In this document: positions 49,123 through 49,634 of the stretch, in pieces
How the letters are laid out: each line of letters opens with the position of its first letter
Position numbering within the stretch: position 1 is the stretch's first letter
Assembly (NCBI RefSeq): GCF_019599505.1
Contig: NZ_RKLT01000023.1
Coordinates: 1-49,634 of the forward strand
Direction: 5' to 3'
Length of the DNA: 49,634 nucleotides
From: Haloarcula nitratireducens
Lineage (GTDB): Archaea > Halobacteriota > Halobacteria > Halobacteriales > Haloarculaceae
Translations under genes and position numbers: made by a program
The notes under the pieces: model-generated
What the model saw: only the letters and a program-made list of their open reading frames with translations
The model's database searches: none
What the model was told of the DNA's origin: nothing

Positions 49123-49420
49123 GATATCGATTGTTCACTGCTGTGAGCAGGAAGGAGGGGCCTCGCTGAGTGAGGCTGTGGTTCTGTACCTGGCATATTC
49201 GGATAGTAGCGTGTTTCTCCCAGATTAGATATAGGTTTTGGGGACTAACAGACTGGTGGAGTCTGTGAGAACACCAATAAAATATACTTCAAACTATTTC
49301 GGTATTACAAACCGTATATTGCTATACTAAATCGAGGCTAACATGCTCGATAGGATCCGAGTGTGGCTCACATTGTACACACGAAAACGACTAAGTGCGT
49401 TGGCTCGCATTGTACACATC
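49123..49420. promoter_or_regulatory. Promoter region with 18-bp direct repeats
   Basis: TGGCTCACATTGTACACA at 49364-49381 and TGGCTCGCATTGTACACA at 49401-49418 differ by one base and are 37 bases apart. The second ends two bases before the ATG at 49421. They probably are operator copies for the downstream antitoxin-like protein. The rest of the gap is A/T-rich and holds no gene. Confidence 0.65.
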
Positions 49421-49634
49421 ATGAGTACAGATAAGAAGCGCGTGCAGTTTCGGGCCCCCAACCGGCTCATTGACCGGGCCGACGCGCTAGCCGTAGTCCT
49501 CGGGGAAGACCGGACAGACGTACTCGTGACCGCGCTTCGGGAGTACCTCCAAGACGCCGCTCACGACGACGCACTCACCCAAGAGATTGCCGCCGCCTAT
49601 TACGACGACGAGATTTCCTTCGAGCAACTCAAAG
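49421..49634 (+). CDS. Ribbon-helix-helix/UPF0175-like antitoxin, partial
   Basis: The gene runs off the window end after 71 codons. It starts MSTDKKRVQFRAPNRLIDRA, with a ribbon strand followed by helix LAVVLGEDRTDVLVTALREY, typical of ribbon-helix-helix DNA-binding antitoxins. The visible end YYDDEISFEQLK is the start of the UPF0175 motif, which often precedes a PIN toxin gene. A toxin gene is therefore expected just outside the window. The direct repeats upstream fit autoregulation. Confidence 0.75.
   Translation, partial: MSTDKKRVQFRAPNRLIDRADALAVVLGEDRTDVLVTALREYLQDAAHDDALTQEIAAAYYDDEISFEQLK

Overview
The window looks like haloarchaeal DNA, most likely part of a plasmid, megaplasmid or integrated element. 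The predicted proteins are strongly acidic, coding sequence is GC-rich, many genes start a short distance after an A/T-rich promoter as in leaderless transcripts, twin-arginine signals are common, and haloarchaea-specific domains occur (HalOD1, HTH-10, DUF7351-like, DUF7521-like). No rRNA, tRNA or CRISPR array was seen. All names come from reading motifs; no database search was run.

Layout. 0-2.6 kb is an edge with the tail of a copper-type P-type ATPase, gene debris (a frameshifted Rossmann fragment, an ORF broken by a stop, an HTH-10 remnant) and a VapBC toxin-antitoxin pair. 2.6-19.2 kb is a dense sulfur island: DUF302 and methyltransferase genes, a CoA-disulfide reductase-like flavoprotein overlapping an M20 hydrolase, a DUF2892 protein, TusA, a sulfide:quinone reductase-like flavoprotein with DUF1641, thioredoxin, a cysteine desulfurase-like enzyme, a second TusA beside a DsrE gene that seems internally deleted, a rhodanese/persulfide-dioxygenase-like fusion, a split YeeE/YedE transporter, a PiT/CysP-like permease, a TrmB-like regulator, thioredoxin plus thioredoxin reductase, and a tandem rhodanese. 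Together these could import thiosulfate or sulfate, oxidise sulfide, pass sulfane sulfur between carriers and reduce or oxidise persulfides. A short motif close to TATTGTGCGA recurs before many of these genes and may mark one regulon.

19.4-24.7 kb holds an HTH/membrane-protein pair, an envelope thiol-redox group (CcdA, DsbA and two small cysteine-containing membrane proteins), a tandem universal stress protein and a secreted protein. 24.7-45.5 kb is mosaic accessory DNA: regulators, methyltransferases, secreted hydrolases, a histidine kinase, a metallo-beta-lactamase-fold protein, two oxidoreductases and an AI-2E family transporter, with IS200/IS605 debris, a decayed DDE insertion sequence and a three-copy degenerate module.

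45.7-49.1 kb looks like plasmid maintenance: a ParA ATPase, an acidic partner gene just downstream, about 0.7 kb of A/T-rich DNA with 8-bp phased GANTC repeats, and a tyrosine recombinase. Two more clusters of the same phased repeat lie near 31.2 and 40.1 kb. The window ends inside a small antitoxin-like gene preceded by an 18-bp direct repeat. The most interesting signals are the phased repeats of the par region, the candidate sulfur regulon motif, and the deletion and insertion scars in the sulfur island.
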